Positions 8,316 through 17,017 of a stretch of 35,473 bases of DNA are shown here, one piece after another (the stretch's first letter is position 1; each line of letters opens with the position of its first letter). The stretch comes from an uncultured Brevundimonas sp. GTDB taxonomy: Bacteria; Pseudomonadota; Alphaproteobacteria; Caulobacterales; Caulobacteraceae. A program made the translations under genes and the position numbers. The notes beneath the pieces are model-generated. The model was not told the DNA's origin and made no database searches. It saw only the letters and a program-made list of their open reading frames with translations. The stretch is taken from NCBI GenBank assembly GCA_946885435.1, contig CAMPGL010000003.1, positions 1-35,473 on the forward strand. Reading direction: 5' to 3'.

Positions 8316-10716
8316 GGTCGCCGACCGCCGCCTCCAGCAGGAGGAACGTCCGGCCGGACTCGGACAGCAGCAGGTGGTTCACCGTGTCGCGGTCGCCGGA
8401 CCGGGCCGCCTCTGCGATGGACCCGTCGTAGTAGCGCACGAAGCGTTCGACATCGGCGCGCAGGTCCCGGTCGGTCAGGACCCGACGGGAGATCCGACGG
8501 ACCGCCGCCGGCGCCACGCGCCGAACGATCTGGCGGGCTCGGTCGGGGTCGCTGGAGCCGAAGGCCTCCGCCGCCTCCTCGACGCGCGCGCGCGGCAGGA
8601 GCGCGCCGGGGTCCACACCCAGATCGAGGATCGTGGCCGTCAGGCGGGCGGTCAGGTCACGGTCGCTCTCGGCGGGCGGGGCGGCTTCCGCGGGTTCGGC
8701 TTCTGCCGCCAGGCCCGGCTCACCGGTGCCGGCCAGCAGGTCGCGCCAGGACAGCTTGTCGGTCCGGGGCGCGATGGCTTCGGGAGGCGCCTCGGCGGCG
8801 GGCTCGAAGGTGCGGCGCACTTCTTCGTCCTTGTGCGTCGGCGCCAGCTTCAGGCGGCCGCGCAGGCCGAACCCTTCCTGTGCGGGGGGCTCGGGCGCCA
8901 CCGGAGGCGGGGTTTCGTGCCGCGTGGGGGCCGGAGCCTCGCGACGCAGCGGCGGGGGGGCTTCCCCGGAGACCACCCCCATGAGGCGCACGGCCTCGGA
9001 CAGCATGTCGTAGTTGCGCCGGACGCGCTCCTGGAAGGCGGCGTCGACGGCCTGGGTTTCCTCCGCCGCCTTGCGGGTCGCGGCGGAAAGGGCCTCGAGG
9101 CTCTGCTCGACGGCCCCACGGATCTCGTCGATGCGGGCCTTGGCCTCCTCGGGGAGTCGCGCGGCGCGGCCGTCTATCTCGCCGAGTGCGCCTTCGACCT
9201 CGGCCAGGGCGGCGCGAGCTTCGGCGAGATTGGCTTCGAGCCGCTCGGCGATGCGTTGGGCGGCGGCTTCGCCCATGGCGGCGGTCTCGTCGACGATGCG
9301 TCGAGCAGCGGCCAGCCGCTGGTCGGCTGTCGTGTCGGCGGCCTGACCGGCCTCGAACACGGCTTCCGACAGGCGTTCCACCCGCTCGCGGGACTCGACG
9401 ACCGCGGCGTCCGCGGCCTCCCGGGCCTGGGCCAGCGTATTCGAGATGACGGCCAGCGAGCGTTCAGTTTCCTGCATGGCCTCCTGCCGAGCCTGGGCGG
9501 CCAGGTCCTCGAAACGGTCGAGCGCCTCCCGGGTGCGGGCGTCGAAGGTCTTGGCCTCGCTCTGCGCCAGTTCGCCGAGGGCGCGAACCTGATCGGCGGC
9601 CGCCTCGACGAGCTGCTGCAGCGCCTGCGCGCCCTGGGTCGCGCCTTCCCCAAGCTCCGCGCCGGCGACGCGGGTGTGGGCGAGGACCTCGGTGAGCTGT
9701 GCGCGCTGGGTCTCGACCTGGGCCGAGAAGTCCTCCTGATCGCGTCGCAGGCCGAACGCCGCCTGGACCAGCGCGGCGCGCTGTTCGGAAAGCCCCTCCT
9801 CGACGGAGCGGATCTGGTCCGCCACCCCCGAACCGGCCGTTTCGAGCCGCACGGTCTGACGCGCGAGGTCGTCAGCGGCGGTGCGGGCGGCGTCCTGGGC
9901 TTCGCCGGCGGCGGTGGCCAGGTCGGCGGCGCGGGCGGCCAGCGCGGCCTCGGCTTCGCGAAGCTGGGTCTGGGCGAGGTCGGAGGCGTCGGCCACCATC
10001 CGCGCCTGACGTTCGATCGTCTCGACCACCTCGCTGGTCTGGCCTTCGAGGCGCTTGCCCAGTTCGGTCATGTCGACCCGTTCCTTGGACAGCTGGTCGG
10101 CCAGGCGACGTGCGGTGCGCTGGGCAAGGTCGGCCGCGTCGTTGAGGCGTTTGGTCTCCTCCTCCATCGCGGCGCGAAGGGCGCTGATCTCGTTCCGCGC
10201 GCGTTCGGCGGCGGCGGAGGACTCGTCGATGTCGGAGCGCAGGCCGATCAGGACCTGACCGGATTCCCGCACGGCCACGCCCGTCGGCAGGACCAGGGCG
10301 TCGACCATGTCGCGGGCGCGGCGGGCCTCACCGGCGAGGGCGGCGGCCTGGCGCATCAGATGGGCCACGACCAGCACCAGGCCGGCGGGCGCAAGGGCGA
10401 TGAGGGACAACAGGGCGATCGAGACGGGTTCAAGTTCCAGCCGCCCCCCGCCCACCTCATAGGCCGCATACGAGGCCACGCCGCCGATCCACAGCAGGGC
10501 GGCGGCGATCGCTAGCGGATAGGCGGCCTTGGCGCCGCCGTCCGGCCGGACCGTGACGGAATGCATCGGCAGGCTGCTCGCCGACGGCGCGGGCGCAGTC
10601 TCGGGTTCCGGCACCGTGTCCGGCAGGGACCCCGTGTCGGCCGTCGCGGGCTCGACCTGAGCCGTGCCCGGTTCAGGGTCCTTGAGGTCCAACGGCGGGC
10701 GCGAGCGAGTCTTCAT
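8308..10716 (-). CDS. tipN: TipN-like polar coiled-coil membrane protein
   Basis: An 802-residue protein with a disordered, Pro/Glu-rich N-terminus (~1-60), two membrane helices (~66-87 and ~98-121), a very long Ala/Glu/Arg-rich coiled coil (~122-610), a Pro-rich linker (~630-690), and a compact helical C-terminal domain (~690-802) ending LLLEAAVGDLS. Two N-terminal helices followed by a long coiled coil is the architecture of Caulobacter TipN, which marks the new pole, orients the division axis and helps place flagella and the ParA gradient. I assign TipN from architecture and family context, not alignment; a generic chemotaxis-like coiled-coil protein is the main alternative. ATG at 10716 is clear. 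About 110 bp separate it from the next gene upstream. Confidence 0.65.
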   Translation of the reverse strand: MKTRSRPPLDLKDPEPGTAQVEPATADTGSLPDTVPEPETAPAPSASSLPMHSVTVRPDGGAKAAYPLAIAAALLWIGGVASYAAYEVGGGRLELEPVSIALLSLIALAPAGLVLVVAHLMRQAAALAGEARRARDMVDALVLPTGVAVRESGQVLIGLRSDIDESSAAAERARNEISALRAAMEEETKRLNDAADLAQRTARRLADQLSKERVDMTELGKRLEGQTSEVVETIERQARMVADASDLAQTQLREAEAALAARAADLATAAGEAQDAARTAADDLARQTVRLETAGSGVADQIRSVEEGLSEQRAALVQAAFGLRRDQEDFSAQVETQRAQLTEVLAHTRVAGAELGEGATQGAQALQQLVEAAADQVRALGELAQSEAKTFDARTREALDRFEDLAAQARQEAMQETERSLAVISNTLAQAREAADAAVVESRERVERLSEAVFEAGQAADTTADQRLAAARRIVDETAAMGEAAAQRIAERLEANLAEARAALAEVEGALGEIDGRAARLPEEAKARIDEIRGAVEQSLEALSAATRKAAEETQAVDAAFQERVRRNYDMLSEAVRLMGVVSGEAPPPLRREAPAPTRHETPPPVAPEPPAQEGFGLRGRLKLAPTHKDEEVRRTFEPAAEAPPEAIAPRTDKLSWRDLLAGTGEPGLAAEAEPAEAAPPAESDRDLTARLTATILDLGVDPGALLPRARVEEAAEAFGSSDPDRARQIVRRVAPAAVRRISRRVLTDRDLRADVERFVRYYDGSIAEAARSGDRDTVNHLLLSESGRTFLLLEAAVGDLS

Positions 10717-10802
10717 CGGTCGGTCTCTGGGGACGTCGGGCGCGCGCGAAGGCTCGCCCCTGCCGAGCGTCCGCGCGAAGTCCTTAGCCTAACGGGTGGA
10801 GA

Positions 10803-10822
10803 CGCCGGGGCAAAGCCCGGCG
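10803..10822 (-). terminator. GC-rich hairpin after the small membrane-protein gene
   Basis: A perfect 7-bp inverted repeat (CGCCGGG ... CCCGGCG) with a 6-nt loop lies just past the stop of the 61-residue gene, in the right place for a transcription terminator. It lacks the T-run of an intrinsic terminator on either strand, so it may act with Rho, protect the 3' end, or mean nothing. Confidence 0.35.
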
Positions 10823-10826
10823 AACC

Positions 10827-11012
10827 TCAGCAGTCCTGATTCGCGCGGAGCGCCGCTTCCGCGGGCGTCGGACGATCAGGGCAATCGTCGCTCACCCGGT
10901 GGATTTCGCGGGGCTCAGGAGCTCGACGCTCGAGGTCAACGCCCAGGTTGGCGAGCGCGGCGGTGGCGAACAGCGCGACGAGGCCGGCGATGAATTCGAT
11001 GAACGCCTGCAC
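10827..11012 (-). CDS. Small membrane protein, 61 residues, unknown function
   Basis: GTG start at 11012 with a near-perfect Shine-Dalgarno sequence (GGGGAGG, 5 nt spacer), which is the main reason to accept this short gene. Residues ~5-25 (IEFIAGLVALFATAALANLGV) form one membrane helix. The rest is hydrophilic, with two Cys (DDCPDRP and the final residue) and many Asp and Arg. No family is recognised. It is transcribed towards the TipN-like gene, 110 bp away, and diverges from the phospholipase D gene. It could be a membrane microprotein or, less likely, a chance frame. Confidence 0.7.
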   Translation of the reverse strand: MQAFIEFIAGLVALFATAALANLGVDLERRAPEPREIHRVSDDCPDRPTPAEAALRANQDC

Positions 11013-11017
11013 GACCG

Positions 11018-11024
11018 CCTCCCC
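11018..11024 (-). promoter_or_regulatory. Strong ribosome-binding site deciding the GTG start at 11012
   Basis: On the minus strand the sequence reads GGGGAGG followed by five bases and GTG. This is among the best matches to the anti-Shine-Dalgarno sequence in the window and fixes the start of the 61-residue membrane protein. Confidence 0.7.
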
Positions 11025-11083
11025 ACGGCTGGAGCTGAGCCGTTCTTATGCTCTGGAACCCGTATACACGCAACGTCGTTCGG

Positions 11084-11101
11084 CATGAATATTCGTTCAT
11101 G
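11084..11101. promoter_or_regulatory. Operator-like inverted repeat upstream of the phospholipase D gene
   Basis: CATGAA-TATTCG-TTCATG is a perfect 6-bp inverted repeat with a 6-bp spacer, in an AT-rich patch (~11042-11115) of otherwise GC-rich DNA. It lies about 50 bp before the likely TTG start of the phospholipase D gene and about 70 bp before the divergent small gene. Its size suits a dimeric repressor. No matching regulator can be named. Confidence 0.45.
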
Positions 11102-11149
11102 TGGCCGTCGCAATGCTACCCTAGGGCAAGCGGGCTTGAGGGGTGCGTC

Positions 11150-12628
11150 TTGCTGCTGCAACCGGGTCTGACGTGCTGGCGAACGGCCAAGGCTGATCGC
11201 GTGGCCCTGCTGGTCGAAAACGCCAGCTATTTCGCGGCCTTGAAAGAGGCGCTCGGTAAGGCTGAACGTTCGATCCAGCTCTTGGGATGGCAGTTCGATC
11301 CCCGCACCCGGCTCGATCCGCTGTCGGACGAGGAGAGCGGCCCGGAAGGCGAGGTCGGGCATCTGCTGCGCCGGATGGTTCGAGAGCGGCCCGAGCTGGA
11401 TGTGCGGCTGCTCATCTGGAAGTCGCCGTTGCCGATCGCGATTTCCCAGGGACTCTATCCGCAGAAGGCGCTGCGCTGGTTCCGGCGGCGCACGGTGGAC
11501 CTGCATCTGGACCCGCCCTGGGCCATCGGATCGTGCCACCACCAGAAGGTCATGGTCATCGATGAAAGGCTCGCCTTCTGCGGCGGCGGGGACATCTCCA
11601 TCGATCGCTGGGACAGCGCCGACCACCTTGACGACGACGTGCGCCGATGCACGCCGTCGGGCGTCATCTGCCAGCCGCGCCACGAAGTGATGATGATGGT
11701 TGACGGCGAGGCCGCGGTGGCGCTTGGCGACCTCTTCCGCGAGCGCTGGAGGCGCGCGACCGGCGAACGGCTCAAGTCCGAGGGCGGCGCTGGCGACCCT
11801 TGGCCCGGGTCGGTCGCGCCGGACATGACCGACGTGGACATGGGCGTCTGCCGGACCGAACCGTCCATCCGCCGCCGGGCCGCCGTCCGAGAGAATGAGG
11901 CCTTGCATCTGGAATGCATTGGTCAGGCCAAGCGGCTGATCTATCTTGAGAACCAGTACTTCACCTCGCCCCTGATCGCCGCCGCCATCGCCCAGCGTCT
12001 GGAAGAACCGGATGGGCCGGAGGTGGTCATCGTCTCCACCGGCAAGAGCCCCAGCTGGTTCGACCAGGCGACCATGGACGGCGCGCGCGCGGCCATCCTG
12101 CGCACGTTGCGCAAGGCCGACATCCATGGCCGCCTGAGCGCCTGGCGCCCCCAGACGGCCAAGGGGCAGAACATCATTGTCCACTCCAAGGTCAGCATCA
12201 TCGACGACAGGCTGCTGCGTGTCGGGTCGGCCAATCTGAACAATCGTTCGTGCGGCTTCGACACGGAGTGCGACGTGGCCGTGGAGCGCGAGGCCGAGGA
12301 CGATTTCATCCGCTCGTTCCGACGCCGACTTATCTCGCATTTCCTAGGCGTTGACGAGGAAACCTACGGCAACGTGGAAGCGGTGAGCCGCACGGTCGGC
12401 CAGGCGATCGCGGATCTCAACACCGGCCGGATGGCGAGGCTGACGGACGATGATCCGGGCTGGTGGGGCCGCTTCATCGCGGACTACCAGCTGGGCGATC
12501 CTGCCGGCCGGTCGGACGCCTGGCGGCCCTGGCGGCGCAAGCGCCTGTCAGATCTGCTGGAGCATGAGGTTCAGGCGGCCATCGCGGACGCGGCCTCGAC
12601 CTCGAAATCGATCACCAGCGGCAGGTGA
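11150..12628 (+). CDS. Phospholipase D-family protein with two HKD motifs
   Basis: A PLD-superfamily enzyme acting on phosphodiester bonds; members include phospholipases and cardiolipin-synthase-like transferases. Numbered from TTG 11150, the two catalytic HxKxxxxD motifs are His131/Lys133/Asp138 (HHQKVMVID) and His345/Lys347/Asp352 (VHSKVSIID), the second followed by GSANLNNRS. The start is uncertain. In-frame ATGs at 11048 and 11099 exist but lack a ribosome-binding site and would add a non-conserved leader. TTG 11150 has GAGGGG six bases upstream and begins right at the family's usual N-terminus (LLQPGLTCWRTAKADR). There is no signal peptide. The last 58 bp overlap the opposing exonuclease-type gene. 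Substrate unknown. Confidence 0.88.
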   Translation: MLLQPGLTCWRTAKADRVALLVENASYFAALKEALGKAERSIQLLGWQFDPRTRLDPLSDEESGPEGEVGHLLRRMVRERPELDVRLLIWKSPLPIAISQGLYPQKALRWFRRRTVDLHLDPPWAIGSCHHQKVMVIDERLAFCGGGDISIDRWDSADHLDDDVRRCTPSGVICQPRHEVMMMVDGEAAVALGDLFRERWRRATGERLKSEGGAGDPWPGSVAPDMTDVDMGVCRTEPSIRRRAAVRENEALHLECIGQAKRLIYLENQYFTSPLIAAAIAQRLEEPDGPEVVIVSTGKSPSWFDQATMDGARAAILRTLRKADIHGRLSAWRPQTAKGQNIIVHSKVSIIDDRLLRVGSANLNNRSCGFDTECDVAVEREAEDDFIRSFRRRLISHFLGVDEETYGNVEAVSRTVGQAIADLNTGRMARLTDDDPGWWGRFIADYQLGDPAGRSDAWRPWRRKRLSDLLEHEVQAAIADAASTSKSITSGR

Positions 12629-13317
12629 TCCGAAGCCATCCGCGACAGCGGATGATAGGGCGCATGGACCCGGCTGACCCGGATCTCCTCGCTGATGAAG
12701 CAGTGGTCGATGCGGATCGCGGGGAAGGCTGACGGGAAGGTCTTGACCGAACGCTCCAGGCCGCAGTGCCGCTGGGCGTCGCGCATCCGCGAGGTCAGCT
12801 GTCGATAGGGGCGCGTCAGGGAGGTGGCGTTGAAGTCGCCGACCAGCAGGGTCGGCCCCTTGCACGCGCCCAGCCAGTCCTTGCCGGCCAGGGCGGCGGC
12901 CTGCAGACGCTGTTCGCGGGGCACCAGTCCAAGGTGGGTGTTCAGGATATTGACGGGCTGGTCGTCGATCTCGACCTCGATCCACACGGCGCCTCTCGGC
13001 TCCAGGCCGGGAACGCCCTTCACCGTGGGTAGGGGCCCCGCGCGCACGAGCCGTTCCGGCAGCGTCGTCAGGATGGCGTCCCCGTACTGCTCCTCCTCAA
13101 CGCGCATGGCGCAGTTGAAGTGGAAGGCCATGTTCAGCTCTTCGGCGATGGCGTGCGCCTGGTCGACGCCGTTCGTCCGGGCGCGGCCCACGTCGAGTTC
13201 TTGGAGGCAGACGATGTCCGGCTCGCAGTCGGCGATGACGGCCGCGATGCGCGGGACATCGAGACGGCGGTCGACGCCGACGCAGCGGTGAACGTTGTAG
13301 GTGAGGATTCTCGCCAT
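12571..13317 (-). CDS. Endonuclease/exonuclease/phosphatase (EEP) family hydrolase
   Basis: A 248-residue Mg-dependent phosphodiesterase-fold protein. The family motifs appear in order: LTYNVHRC at the N-terminus, VCLQELD (metal-binding Glu), LNTHLG, LVGDFNA (catalytic Asp/Asn), IRIDHCFIS, and SDHLPLV (catalytic His) near the end. EEP proteins next to PLD proteins are common in proteobacteria and are thought to act on nucleic acids or phospholipids, but the substrate is not predictable here. It has no signal peptide. It lies 41 bp downstream of folD on the same strand, so it may be cotranscribed with it. Its 3' end overlaps the PLD gene by 58 bp. Confidence 0.9.
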   Translation of the reverse strand: MARILTYNVHRCVGVDRRLDVPRIAAVIADCEPDIVCLQELDVGRARTNGVDQAHAIAEELNMAFHFNCAMRVEEEQYGDAILTTLPERLVRAGPLPTVKGVPGLEPRGAVWIEVEIDDQPVNILNTHLGLVPREQRLQAAALAGKDWLGACKGPTLLVGDFNATSLTRPYRQLTSRMRDAQRHCGLERSVKTFPSAFPAIRIDHCFISEEIRVSRVHAPYHPLSRMASDHLPLVIDFEVEAASAMAA

Positions 13318-13358
13318 GACGCGTCGCGACCCTAACGCCTGAGCCCGCGATTGGTAGC

Positions 13359-14264
13359 CTAGAGTTGTTCTGGCTCGACGCCCGCGGACCGCGCAGCAGC
13401 CGTGTAGGTGTTGGCCAGAAGGCAGGCGATGGTCATCGGACCGACGCCGCCCGGCACCGGAGTAATGGCGCCGGCGATGTCCACGGCCTCATCGAAGGAC
13501 ACGTCGCCGACCACCTTCGTCTTGCCCTGCGCGGCCAGCGCGGGGTCGGGATGCGGAACGCGGTTGATGCCGACGTCGATGACCGTGGCGCCGGGCTTGA
13601 TCCAGTCGCCCCGGACGAGGCCGGCCCGGCCGACGGCGGCGACGAGTATGTCGGCGCGCCGGCAGACCCCGGGCAGGTCCCGGGTGCGCGAATGGGCGAT
13701 GGTAACGGTGCAGTCCTGGGCGAGCAGCAGCTGGGCCATCGGCTTGCCCACGATGTTGGACCGGCCGACGACGACGGCTTCCAGCCCGCGCAGATCGCCG
13801 AGCGTCTCCTTGAGCAGCATCAGGCACCCCAGCGGGGTGCAGGGAACCATGGCGGCAAGGCCCGCGCCGAGCCGGCCCACATTCACCACGTGAAAACCGT
13901 CCACGTCCTTGTCCGGGTCGATCGCGGCCAGCACGGCGTTCGCGTCCAGATGATCCGGCAGCGGCAGCTGAACGAGGATGCCGTGCACGGCCGGGTCGCC
14001 GTTCAACTCGCGGATCAGCGCGTCGAGCTCGGACTGCGGCGTGTCTTCGGGCAGGGCATGGGTCACCGAGTGGAAACCCGCTTCCTCGGCCCTCAGCCCC
14101 TTGTTGCGGACATACAGGCGGCTGGCGGGATCATCGCCGACGATGACGACCGCCAGACCAGGGCGAACGCCCGACGCGCCGACCAGCCGGGCCGAGGCGT
14201 CGGTGACCCGGGAGACCAGAGCCGCGGCCGCCGCCTTGCCGTCGATAAGCCGCGCCCGGCCCAT
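13359..14264 (-). CDS. folD: Methylenetetrahydrofolate dehydrogenase / cyclohydrolase FolD
   Basis: A bifunctional cytoplasmic enzyme that interconverts methylene-, methenyl- and 10-formyl-tetrahydrofolate, feeding purine, methionine and formyl-Met synthesis. The 301 residues include the catalytic Tyr51/Lys55 in [25 protein letters not shown], the NADP-binding loop [16 protein letters not shown], and the C-terminal [15 protein letters not shown] at 14264 follows GAGG on the minus strand. The length is a little above the usual ~285-300. It shares a 98-bp divergent promoter region with the PPC-repeat lipoprotein. Confidence 0.96.
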   Translation of the reverse strand: MGRARLIDGKAAAAALVSRVTDASARLVGASGVRPGLAVVIVGDDPASRLYVRNKGLRAEEAGFHSVTHALPEDTPQSELDALIRELNGDPAVHGILVQLPLPDHLDANAVLAAIDPDKDVDGFHVVNVGRLGAGLAAMVPCTPLGCLMLLKETLGDLRGLEAVVVGRSNIVGKPMAQLLLAQDCTVTIAHSRTRDLPGVCRRADILVAAVGRAGLVRGDWIKPGATVIDVGINRVPHPDPALAAQGKTKVVGDVSFDEAVDIAGAITPVPGGVGPMTIACLLANTYTAAARSAGVEPEQL

Positions 14265-14307
14265 GCGTCCTCGCAGGTGAAATCAGGATTCGTGGGAACC
14301 TGTGCGG

Positions 14308-14338
14308 TTTACATCCGAGGACGGCGCGCGTCTATCAT
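14308..14338 (+). promoter_or_regulatory. Possible sigma-70 promoter of the PPC-repeat lipoprotein
   Basis: TTTACA (14308-14313) and TATCAT (14333-14338) are separated by 19 bp; read as TTACAT the spacer is 18 bp. They lie 25 bp before the TTG start, which would give a leader of about 18 nt. The spacing is slightly long, so this is a candidate only. Confidence 0.35.
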
Positions 14339-14350
14339 GCGACACCGTTC

Positions 14351-14357
14351 GGGGAGG
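14351..14357 (+). promoter_or_regulatory. Ribosome-binding site deciding the TTG start at 14363
   Basis: GGGGAGG ends five bases before TTG. The encoded peptide starts directly with a lipoprotein signal sequence, which supports this rare start codon. Confidence 0.7.
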
Positions 14358-14362
14358 CTCCA

Positions 14363-17017
14363 TTGTCACGTCACCATCTGCTCACAGGCTCTGCGCTGGT
14401 CCTTCTGCTTGGCGGCTGCGCCGCCGCGACCACGACCTCGAACGGCTACGATTTCCCGACTCCGCCGGTGATCATGCCGGCTGATCCGCTCCCGTCCCCG
14501 GCCCAGCTTGCGCCGGCCATGCCGGCCGCTATCGGCGATACGGTCAGCGGCGAACTTGTCGAGGGAGACAGCCGCAGTGACGAAGACGGCCTGTTCGACC
14601 GCTACGTCCTCAACCTGGCCGCTGGGACGCGGGTCGAAGCGGTCATGCGCTCGGACGCCTTCGACACCTATCTGATCGTCGGCCGCGACGGACCTGACGG
14701 CTTCCAGGAGATCGCGCGCGACGACGACGGTCTCGGCGAGGGCCTGAATTCGCGCCTGCGTTTCAATGCGACCGAGCCGGGTCTGTACGAGGTGCGTGCG
14801 CGCGGCTTCGCCGGTGGCGGGAACGGCGCCTACACCCTCAGCTTCGCGGACCGCGGACCGGCGCCGTACGTGCCTCCCCCCGGCAGCATCGCTCCGGGCG
14901 CGGAAGTGCAGGGAGTCCTGGCTGACGAGGACGCCCAGACCGAGGACGACGACGTTTCGCGCTACGACGCCTACCGCTTCTCCGCTCAGGAAGGTCAACG
15001 GTTTGAGATCATCGCCCGTTCGGACGCCTTCGACACCGTTGTCGAAGTCGGCCGCGAGGACGGATACGGCGGCTGGGAGCAGCTCTTCTACGATGACGAC
15101 GGGCTCGGCGAAGGCCTGAACTCCCGGCTCCGTTTCGTGGCGCGCGAGGCCGGCGATTACGTGGTCCGCCTGCGCAGTTTCGGCGGCAGCGGCCGTGGCG
15201 ACTACCGGCTGGTGCTGAACGACCTGGGCCCCTTGCCGCCGCCGCAGCCGATCCAGATCGGCGGAACGGCTGAAGGCGTCCTGACCGCCGACGCCGCCGA
15301 GGACGACTACGGCCAGCGCTACGATGCCTACGCCTTCACGGCGCGCGAGGGCGATCGGCTCGAAGCCGTCGTGCGCTCTCAGGCCTTCGACACGGTGCTG
15401 GAGGTGGGCCAGGACGATCCGTCCGGCTGGACGCAGCTGGCCTATGACGATGATGGGCTGGGCGAAGGCACCGACTCGCGCGCCCGCTGGGTGGCCCAGG
15501 CGGATGGCGAGTACCAGCTGCGGGTCCGGTCCTACGCGGGCGACGCCGTGGGCGCGTACACCGTCTCGCTGGCTGACCGCGGGCCGCTTCCGCCGCCGCC
15601 GCCGCCGGGCGCCATCGCGGTCGGAGCGGAGGTCGATGGTCAGCTGGCCGACGGCGACGGCATGACGGCCGAGGAGTACGTCTATGACGACTATCGCCTG
15701 CAGGCCCGGCGCGGCCAGCGGCTGTCCATCACGCTGAGATCGGAGGAGATCGACACGCTCGTGCGCGTCGGCCGGCTGCTCTCCGACGGGTCGTTCGAGG
15801 AAATCGCCTATGACGACGACGGCGCCGGCAACCTCGACTCGCGGCTGATCTTCACGCCCGAGGCGAACGGCGCCTATGTGGTGCGCGCCACCTCCTTCAG
15901 CCCCAACACGACGGGCGCCTATCGCCTGACGGTGCGCGATCTTGGCCAGCCGCCGCGTCCGCGCCGGCTGCGGCTGGGCCAGAGCCTGGAAGGCGCTCTG
16001 ACCGAGCAGGACGGGATGAGCGAGGCCGAGACCCGGTACGACGCCTATTCCTTCCGCCTCGAGGAGGGTGAGCGGGCCCAGTTCATCGCGCGGTCCGATG
16101 ACTTCGACACCCTGCTGGTCGTCGCCCAACCGATGGACGACGGCACACCCGAGCTGATCGCCTACGACGACGACGGGCTGGGTGAGGGGACCAACTCCCG
16201 GTTGATCTTCACGGCGCCCGAAACCGGGACCTATGAGTTGTGGGTGTCGCCCTATGACGAAACCGGGCTCGGCGACTACTCCCTCGAGACGGCGAACATC
16301 GGGCCCACGCCCGAGCCGACGCGGATGGACTTCGGCCAGACGATCGTCGGGGAGCTGACGGCGACGGACGGCGTCACCGCGGAAGGTCCGAGCTATGACG
16401 CCTACGCGTTTACCGGTCAGCGCGGCCAGCGCATCCGGGTCGAGATGCGCTCGGGGGACTTCGACACCTTCCTGCTGCTCGGCCACTATGGCCCCGGCGG
16501 CCTTACGGCCATCGCCGAGGATGACGACGGCCTGGGCGAAGGCACGGATTCCCGCATCACCTTCACCCTTCCGGAAGATGGCGAGTACGAGTTCTGGGCC
16601 ACCAGCTACGCCGTGGCCGAAGGGGGCGCCTATGAAGTGCGCCTGATCGACATGGGCCCCGCGCCCGCGCCCGGCAGCGTCGTGGTCGGCTCGACCGTTC
16701 GCGGCGAGCTTGGCGGCGAGGACGCCCAGGACGAGTACGGGTCGTACTTCGACGCCTACCGGTTCACGGCGGCGGAAGGCGAGCGGATCCGGATCACCCT
16801 GACGTCCAACGCCTTCGACTCGTTCCTGTATCTGGGGCGGATGACCGACGGCATGTTCGAGGGCGAATGGAGCGACGATGACGGCCTGTCGGACCTGAAC
16901 TCGCTTCTTGAGTTCACGGCGCCGGAGGCGGGCGAATATGTCATTCGCGTCCGTAGCTACGGCCCGGGCGAGACGGGAGAGTACGTCCTGACACTGGAGC
17001 CGTCGTCGGCGGGCTAG
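14363..17017 (+). CDS. Lipoprotein with seven PPC-like beta-sandwich repeats
   Basis: An 884-residue exported lipoprotein. TTG 14363 has a strong ribosome-binding site. The signal sequence ([19 protein letters not shown]) ends in lipobox LGGC with Cys19. After a Pro-rich linker to ~57, the whole protein is seven repeats of ~110 residues with a period of ~118-124: about 58-166, 176-290, 298-409, 418-530, 538-648, 657-766 and 775-880. Each carries [FY]DAY.F, a RS..FDT strand, an acidic loop [12 protein letters not shown], and RVRSY..G..G.Y.L, closing with GP. The pattern fits bacterial pre-peptidase C-terminal (PPC) domains, which assist or anchor secreted hydrolases; the Asp-rich loop could bind calcium. 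No catalytic domain is present, so an adhesive, structural or scaffold role is possible. It converges on hutH, sharing CTAG at the stops. Confidence 0.9.
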   Translation: MSRHHLLTGSALVLLLGGCAAATTTSNGYDFPTPPVIMPADPLPSPAQLAPAMPAAIGDTVSGELVEGDSRSDEDGLFDRYVLNLAAGTRVEAVMRSDAFDTYLIVGRDGPDGFQEIARDDDGLGEGLNSRLRFNATEPGLYEVRARGFAGGGNGAYTLSFADRGPAPYVPPPGSIAPGAEVQGVLADEDAQTEDDDVSRYDAYRFSAQEGQRFEIIARSDAFDTVVEVGREDGYGGWEQLFYDDDGLGEGLNSRLRFVAREAGDYVVRLRSFGGSGRGDYRLVLNDLGPLPPPQPIQIGGTAEGVLTADAAEDDYGQRYDAYAFTAREGDRLEAVVRSQAFDTVLEVGQDDPSGWTQLAYDDDGLGEGTDSRARWVAQADGEYQLRVRSYAGDAVGAYTVSLADRGPLPPPPPPGAIAVGAEVDGQLADGDGMTAEEYVYDDYRLQARRGQRLSITLRSEEIDTLVRVGRLLSDGSFEEIAYDDDGAGNLDSRLIFTPEANGAYVVRATSFSPNTTGAYRLTVRDLGQPPRPRRLRLGQSLEGALTEQDGMSEAETRYDAYSFRLEEGERAQFIARSDDFDTLLVVAQPMDDGTPELIAYDDDGLGEGTNSRLIFTAPETGTYELWVSPYDETGLGDYSLETANIGPTPEPTRMDFGQTIVGELTATDGVTAEGPSYDAYAFTGQRGQRIRVEMRSGDFDTFLLLGHYGPGGLTAIAEDDDGLGEGTDSRITFTLPEDGEYEFWATSYAVAEGGAYEVRLIDMGPAPAPGSVVVGSTVRGELGGEDAQDEYGSYFDAYRFTAAEGERIRITLTSNAFDSFLYLGRMTDGMFEGEWSDDDGLSDLNSLLEFTAPEAGEYVIRVRSYGPGETGEYVLTLEPSSAG
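14534..17002 (+). repeat. Seven tandem ~120-codon PPC-like repeats
   Basis: The DDDG loop recurs at residues 120, 244, 362, 484, 602, 720 and 838 of the lipoprotein, a period of 118-124 residues (~360 bp). Repeats 4 and 7 are the most divergent: repeat 4 has [11 protein letters not shown] and repeat 7 [10 protein letters not shown] in place of [12 protein letters not shown]. The Pro-rich linkers differ in length (for example PPPPPPPG before repeat 4). Confidence 0.9.

Noticed and set aside
8374..10515. 713-codon open frame on the + strand opposite the TipN-like gene
   Set aside because: Gly/Arg-rich shadow of a GC-rich coiled-coil gene; no ribosome-binding site or family features, while the minus frame has membrane helices and heptads.
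11042..11100. GTTC and GAAC elements that might form an alphaproteobacterial LexA box
   Set aside because: The known box is GTTC-N7-GTTC; the spacings here are 10 (inverted) and 13 (direct).
14366..16486. 706-codon minus-strand frame inside the PPC lipoprotein gene
   Set aside because: It mirrors the repeats on the other strand; the plus frame has a ribosome-binding site, signal sequence and seven conserved repeats.
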